This document shows, piece after piece, positions 60,335 to 64,000 of a stretch of 64,000 bases of DNA. The stretch is from FEN-680 sp036845225 (GTDB lineage Bacteria > Actinomycetota > Geothermincolia > Fen-727 > Anoxymicrobiaceae), in NCBI GenBank assembly GCA_036845225.1, contig DAIUEJ010000003.1, positions 1-64,000 of the forward strand. The letters run 5' to 3'. The position numbers were made by a program, and so were the translations under genes. Positions within the stretch are counted from its first letter, which is position 1; each line of letters opens with the position of its first letter. The notes below the pieces were generated by a model. The model saw only the letters and a list, made by a program, of their open reading frames with translations, searched no databases and was not told the DNA's origin.

Positions 60335-61456
60335 TCAGTTGAAGGTGACCTGGGAGCTTGTCGGGACCAGCTCGACCCAGGTCGTGCCGGGCTTCACGGG
60401 GATCTCGTTGCCGGAGTTGTCGGTATAGACCGTGTACCGGTCGCGCGAGGTCTTCTGCCAGTTCGCGTCGATCAGACGCCCGCGGACGAACACCTGCGCC
60501 CTGCCGCTGCCGATCACCCCGAGACTGGGTGTGTCTGCTCCATTCACGTCAACGAGCCCGGAACGGGTGCTTGTGACGTACTGAACGATCACGGTGTCAG
60601 CCGCCAACTGGCCTCCGGTGTTCTTGTCGCCGTGGGGGGCGCCCTGCTCGAAGCGCAGGAACCTTCCGGCTGACGAGTCGTACGAGTAGTCGACGGCGCA
60701 GATCGGCTTGTAGGGTATGTGGACGTTATGCACCACAGTCATGGATGGCTTGAAGTCGGCTTTCGGGCTCGCCTGGTTCGCGGTTTGGCGCTTGATCTCG
60801 TCCGCCCGGTCCTTCTCCATCTTTGCCTGCTCCTTGTCGGAGAGGAACTTGAACGCGGCGGGCGCCTGACCCTGGTACGGGTACGCGATGTCCCCGGCCT
60901 GCCTGAGCCTCGCCGTGGAGCTGTAAAGGTTGTGAGGGGCGCGCCGGTTGTTGGAGCGCCAGTACGCGCCGCCGAAGTGCTGTTCGTCGAGGTCGGGTAT
61001 GCCCGATTGCCTAACCATCGCCAGTATCGGGTCTCCCCCGCCGCAGTGGCAGAAGAGCGCGTTGTACGGGAAGGCGAGGTCGATGTCGGAGGGGCGGGCG
61101 CTGCGTACCGGGCCGACCGCAGGGGCGTCCCTGTCGAGGAATACCGCCATGAACCTGGTGACCCCGCCCTCGCACTCTTCCTCATAGACCACGTCGGCAC
61201 GGTCGAGGCCGGACGGCGGCCTCGCGGCCGGATCGTTCTCGATCTTGACCGCGACGGGGCGGCGCTGGATGAACGTCGGGTCGGCGGGCGCCAGGCCGCA
61301 GAGCGGGCAGGTCACAGGCTTGAGTGGTGACGCCTTGACCACGGGCTTGCTCGACTTCTTCGACGAATTGCCGAACCATGAGCAACCGGCAGCGGTTGCG
61401 AATGCAAACGCGGCCAGCAATGCCAGTATGATGATTGTCCTGCGGTGGGAAGTCAT
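60335..61456 (-). CDS. DUF3048-domain lipoprotein (YerB-like)
   Basis: 373 residues. Signal peptide with lipobox TAAGC (Cys about 25), then a short CPLCG segment (about 49-53), and the DUF3048 core: RPVAVKIENDPAARPPSGLD, DVVYEEECEGGVTRFMAVFL, VGPVRSARPSDIDLAFPYNA, and a C-terminal domain with QVFVRGRLIDANWQKTSRD. The family (B. subtilis YerB) is extracytoplasmic and of unknown function. The CxxC pair after the lipobox is not something I know from the family. Confidence 0.85.
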   Translation of the reverse strand: MTSHRRTIIILALLAAFAFATAAGCSWFGNSSKKSSKPVVKASPLKPVTCPLCGLAPADPTFIQRRPVAVKIENDPAARPPSGLDRADVVYEEECEGGVTRFMAVFLDRDAPAVGPVRSARPSDIDLAFPYNALFCHCGGGDPILAMVRQSGIPDLDEQHFGGAYWRSNNRRAPHNLYSSTARLRQAGDIAYPYQGQAPAAFKFLSDKEQAKMEKDRADEIKRQTANQASPKADFKPSMTVVHNVHIPYKPICAVDYSYDSSAGRFLRFEQGAPHGDKNTGGQLAADTVIVQYVTSTRSGLVDVNGADTPSLGVIGSGRAQVFVRGRLIDANWQKTSRDRYTVYTDNSGNEIPVKPGTTWVELVPTSSQVTFN

Positions 61457-61550
61457 GTCCTGCTCATCGCTCGTCTTGAGTATTCTTACCTGACCCCATT
61501 GTACAGGAGTGGCTCAGAAGAGAAAGCAGAACAGAGTATCAGCGTGGGAT

Positions 61551-61577
61551 GCAAAAAGTGGTCTGACCCCTCGTTGC
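61551..61577. repeat. GTGGTCTGACCCC-core repeat after htpX
   Basis: Starts GCAAAAAGTGGTCTGACCCC and ends TTGC, with partly paired GCAA/TTGC ends. It lies directly beside the htpX stop codon (61579-61581). Same family as copies at 56656, 62721, 63401 and inside queA at 54719. Confidence 0.6.
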
Positions 61578-61578
61578 G

Positions 61579-62649
61579 TCACTTCCAGCCGGCGGCCCCC
61601 GGAGGGGTCGAAGACGGAGGGGGTGGTGGCGCCTGGACGGCCTGCGCGGCCTGGGGAGGCTGGGCGGCCTGCGGCGCCGGCGGCTGCTGAGGCACCTGGC
61701 CCGCCTGCACCTGGCCGGGGTCGATCTCGTGGAACTCGTGGGCCATGGTGTCCAGCCTGGCGATCCTGTCCTCTATCGGAGGGTGCGTGTCGAACAGCCG
61801 GTTGAGGCGGCTTCCCTTGCCCTCTTTAGTCTTGAGCGGCTGGGCGATGTAGAGGTGCGCCGTTGCCTTGTTGGCGCGCCGGAGCTGGTGCTCGTCGCCC
61901 TCTATCTTCCGTAGGGCGTTGGCGAGCCCGGGCGGGTACCTGGTCAGCAAGGCGCCGTTGGCGTCGGCGAGGTACTCTCGCTTCCGGCCGATGGCGAGTT
62001 TGATGAGCTGCGCCACGATGGGGGCGATGATGGCGAATGCGATGCCGATCACCAGGAGGATGATGCCGGCCTCCCCGCTGTCGCTGTCGCTGTCGCCGAG
62101 CCAGAACGTCCTCAGGAAGATGTCGGACATCATGATCACGGTTCCCACCAGCACGATTGTCATCGTGAGCAGGAGGATGTCGTAGTTCTTCACGTGCGAC
62201 ATCTCGTGGCCGATGACTCCCTGCAGCTCCTGGTCGTTCATCATGTCCAGCAGTCCGGTAGTCGCGGCGATCGATGAGTTCTGAGGGTTGCGCCCTGTCG
62301 CGAACGCGTTAGGGGACGGGTCGTCGATGACGTATGCCTGCGGGGTCGGGATGCCGGCCGCGATGGCAAGCCCCTCGACCGCGTTGCGGTACCTGATGAA
62401 CTGCGGGTCGTCGCCGACGGGACGGGCGCCCGAGACCGAGAGCGCGATCTTGTCGCTCTTGTAGTAAGACACCAGGCCCATCACGATCGCGATCACGCCG
62501 GCGATCCCGAGCCCGATGAACGCGAACTGCGGGTGGGTCGTTCCTCCCCAGGCAAGTCCGATGACGTAGCCGAGCGCGACTACGAAGACGATGAAGATAA
62601 AGAGCATCGCAAACGATTTCCACTTGTTCGCAGATATCGCTTCGTACAA
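61579..62649 (-). CDS. htpX: M48-family membrane metalloprotease HtpX
   Basis: 356 residues. Two N-terminal membrane helices, zinc motif VIGHEMSHVKN (HExxH), two more helices (about 150-205), a glutamate zinc ligand in KREYLADANGALLTRYP, and the region LFDTHPPIEDRIARLDTM. The C-terminus (about 310-356) is Pro/Ala/Gln-rich and low complexity. It degrades misfolded membrane proteins. Neighbour lemA is a frequent partner. Confidence 0.93.
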   Translation of the reverse strand: MYEAISANKWKSFAMLFIFIVFVVALGYVIGLAWGGTTHPQFAFIGLGIAGVIAIVMGLVSYYKSDKIALSVSGARPVGDDPQFIRYRNAVEGLAIAAGIPTPQAYVIDDPSPNAFATGRNPQNSSIAATTGLLDMMNDQELQGVIGHEMSHVKNYDILLLTMTIVLVGTVIMMSDIFLRTFWLGDSDSDSGEAGIILLVIGIAFAIIAPIVAQLIKLAIGRKREYLADANGALLTRYPPGLANALRKIEGDEHQLRRANKATAHLYIAQPLKTKEGKGSRLNRLFDTHPPIEDRIARLDTMAHEFHEIDPGQVQAGQVPQQPPAPQAAQPPQAAQAVQAPPPPPSSTPPGAAGWK

Positions 62650-62720
62650 CCGCTGACCTCCAGGAGTCGAGGCCCGCGCCGCTCAGGCGGCAGCGCGGAA
62701 CGACCGGGGAAAAATATGGG

Positions 62721-62746
62721 GTGGAAAGTGCCTGACCCCCGTTATT
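62721..62746. repeat. GTGCCTGACCCC-core repeat between lemA and htpX
   Basis: Reads GGAAAGTGCCTGACCCCC then GTTATTC; abuts the lemA stop at 62747. The A/T arms seen in other copies are degraded here. Confidence 0.5.
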
Positions 62747-63313
62747 CTACTCTCCGGAAAAACCGACCTTCGGCACTTCACGCGCGGCCGGCGTCTCCGG
62801 CTCGAAGTACTCGCGCTGCTCGTTGAAGCGGAACGCGCCCGCGATGATGTTCGCGGGGAACTTCTGCCGTGCGATGTCGTATGCCATGACCGAGTCGTTG
62901 TAGAACTGCCTCGCATAGGCGATCTTGTTCTCGGTACCCGCGAGCTCTTCCTGCAGGGCCAGGAAGTTCTGGTTGGCCTTGAGCTCCGGGTAGGCTTCCG
63001 CTACCGCGAAGAGCGACTTGAGGGCCTGCCCCAGCACTCCATCGGCCTGTGCCTTCTCGCCGACGGTCCCTGCCTGCTGCAACGCGGCACGTGCCTGGGT
63101 GACCATCTCGAAGGTGCTCTTCTCGTGGGCGGCATAACCCTTCACCGTCTCGACGAGGTTCGGTATCAGGTCAGCCCTCCGGTTGAGCTGGACGTCGATC
63201 TGGTGCCAGGCGTTCTCGACCCGGTTGCGGTACCGCACCAGCCGGTTGAACAACAGGATTATGTACCCGATGAACAACACCGCCAGCACGATTATGAGGA
63301 TTATCCACCACAT
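62747..63313 (-). CDS. lemA: LemA-family membrane protein
   Basis: 188 residues from ATG 63313 (AAGGAGG six bases upstream). One N-terminal helix (about 2-24) then the LemA coiled domain: YRNRVENAWHQIDVQLNRRA, DLIPNLVETVKGYAAHEKST, ELAGTENKIAYARQFYNDSV, RQKFPANIIAGAFRFNEQRE. Function poorly known. Upstream of htpX in the same direction, an order seen in many bacteria. Confidence 0.93.
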   Translation of the reverse strand: MWWIILIIVLAVLFIGYIILLFNRLVRYRNRVENAWHQIDVQLNRRADLIPNLVETVKGYAAHEKSTFEMVTQARAALQQAGTVGEKAQADGVLGQALKSLFAVAEAYPELKANQNFLALQEELAGTENKIAYARQFYNDSVMAYDIARQKFPANIIAGAFRFNEQREYFEPETPAAREVPKVGFSGE

Positions 63314-63400
63314 AGAGTGCCTCCTTCTGTTCGGCGTTGCCACATTCTATAACAGTGGAGTGCCACTTGAAAATCCCGGAGGCGACCACAACGGTCAGGA

Positions 63401-63435
63401 AACGCAATAAAGTGGTCTGACCCCTTTCTTGCGTT
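63401..63435. repeat. GTGGTCTGACCCC-core hairpin repeat between LysE-type gene and lemA
   Basis: AACGCAA (63401-63407) and TTGCGTT (63429-63435) are perfect arms around AAGTGGTCTGACCCC. It lies seven bases from the stop of the LysE-type gene. Confidence 0.65.
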
Positions 63436-63442
63436 TTTGCGT

Positions 63443-64000
63443 TCAGCCTTTGAGGACCGACATTATGCCGTTCACGATGAAGAGCACGGCCAGGACGAAG
63501 ACCAGGGCCGAGCACAGGTACAGGACCACGTGGTAGACGCGGTCCGAGATGCGGCCCCGGCCCCTCGAGACCATGAAGCTGACCGTCGAGTACCATATCA
63601 GGTCGGCCATCTCGTGGCCCACGAAGAAGAACGCGAGCCCGATCACACCGTGGCTGAGCGAGAGCATGATGTAGCGCGCGCCGATCGTCGCCCACCAGAT
63701 GATCCAGCCGGGGTTGGAAACGCTCGACCAGATGCCTGCCACCAGCGGCCCCCACCCGACGTCGCGCTTCGCCGTCAGGTCGACGGTGACGCCCCGCCGC
63801 ACCTCGACGAAGATCTTCACAGCCAGCCACACCAGGAAGAGCCCCCCGACGATGCCTATGATGCCGACGACCGTCTTGTCATCCAGGACCTTGTTCAGGC
63901 CGACGGCGAAGAGGATCGCCAGGACGAGCTCGGGGATGGCGTGCCCGACCACGATCACCGGGCCCGCCCAGAAGCCTTTCTTGTACGACTCGGCGACGCA
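63443..64000 (-). CDS. LysE-family exporter (5' end cut off by window edge)
   Basis: 186 residues visible. The frame stays open to base 64000, where it reads ESYKKGFWAGPVIVVGHAIP, the conserved first-helix region of LysE/RhtB exporters, so the true start is outside the window. GTG 63958 is internal. Five membrane segments remain visible. The middle has SNPGWIIWWATIGA (conserved Asn-Pro region) and the end a YLCSALVFVLAVLFIVNGIM helix. Probably a small amino-acid exporter; substrate unknown. Confidence 0.82.
   Translation of the reverse strand, partial: CVAESYKKGFWAGPVIVVGHAIPELVLAILFAVGLNKVLDDKTVVGIIGIVGGLFLVWLAVKIFVEVRRGVTVDLTAKRDVGWGPLVAGIWSSVSNPGWIIWWATIGARYIMLSLSHGVIGLAFFFVGHEMADLIWYSTVSFMVSRGRGRISDRVYHVVLYLCSALVFVLAVLFIVNGIMSVLKG

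Noticed and set aside
1..64000. CRISPR array or rRNA operon
   Set aside because: No regularly spaced direct repeats and no rRNA signature sequence were seen anywhere in the window.

Overview
The window is a GC-rich, gene-dense bacterial chromosome segment. It holds about 50 protein genes, most of them on the minus strand, with both ends cut inside genes (a lipoprotein on the left, a LysE-family transporter on the right). Gene order suggests a deep-branching, probably anaerobic lineage of the Actinomycetota: alaS-ruvX-mltG, aspS-hisS-MBL-dtd-relA-secF-secD-yajC-tgt-queA-queH-ruvB-ruvA-ruvC-yebC-pdxT-pdxS, and aro genes mixed with type IV pilus genes. QueH, the metal-rich hydrogenase-like operon and the mix of GTG and TTG starts fit this view. 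The assignment is inference from order and composition, not phylogeny.

Region by region. 1-4.8 kb: a partial lipoprotein, a decayed gene, a prepilin-like protein, and an ECF sigma factor translationally coupled to a DUF5667 membrane protein with a very large ectodomain. 4.8-8.1 kb: shikimate genes aroQ, aroB, aroK and aroC. 8.2-12.9 kb: type IV pilus inner-membrane genes (PilP-like, pilO, pilN, pilM), a 56-residue excisionase/BldC-type regulator, and the prepilin peptidase pilD. 13-24 kb: a surface-glycan or glycosylation island of four large polytopic membrane proteins (three are paralogues sharing a G-D-x-x-G-x-x-W loop motif) and a tandem GT2-GT2 glycosyltransferase. 24.3-29.3 kb: a nonsense-disrupted major pilin copy, the intact pilin, pilC, pilT and pilB. 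29.3-35.3 kb: aroE, a MglA-type small GTPase, a 1186-residue DUF4388 protein, and two roadblock/LC7 proteins, a likely polarity or motility control module for the pilus. 35.4-38.4 kb: a four-gene operon of a cysteine-rich V4R-like protein, Mvh-type [NiFe]-hydrogenase small and large subunits, and a ferredoxin. 38.4-60.2 kb: housekeeping genes for cell wall, tRNA charging and modification, stringent response, protein export, Holliday junction processing and pyridoxal phosphate synthesis. 60.3-64 kb: a DUF3048 lipoprotein, HtpX, LemA and a LysE-type exporter.

The most striking signals are these. (1) The hydrogenase-like large subunit keeps all four nickel-ligand cysteines but has Gln for the essential proton-gate Glu, Arg for the neighbouring His and Ile for the canopy Asp, and it ends exactly at the maturation-site His. 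(2) A hairpin repeat family with a CTGACCCC-type core lies beside stop codons in 56-64 kb, and one copy is read in frame inside queA. (3) A MITE-like element sits exactly between the ruvC stop and the ruvA ribosome binding site. (4) Tandem pilin copies each carry a 3' hairpin, one copy broken by a single stop. (5) PilB and the DUF4388 protein share an N-terminal GspE/MshEN-type module, tying the GTPase/roadblock cluster to the pilus motor. (6) YajC and SecF have oppositely charged long tails.
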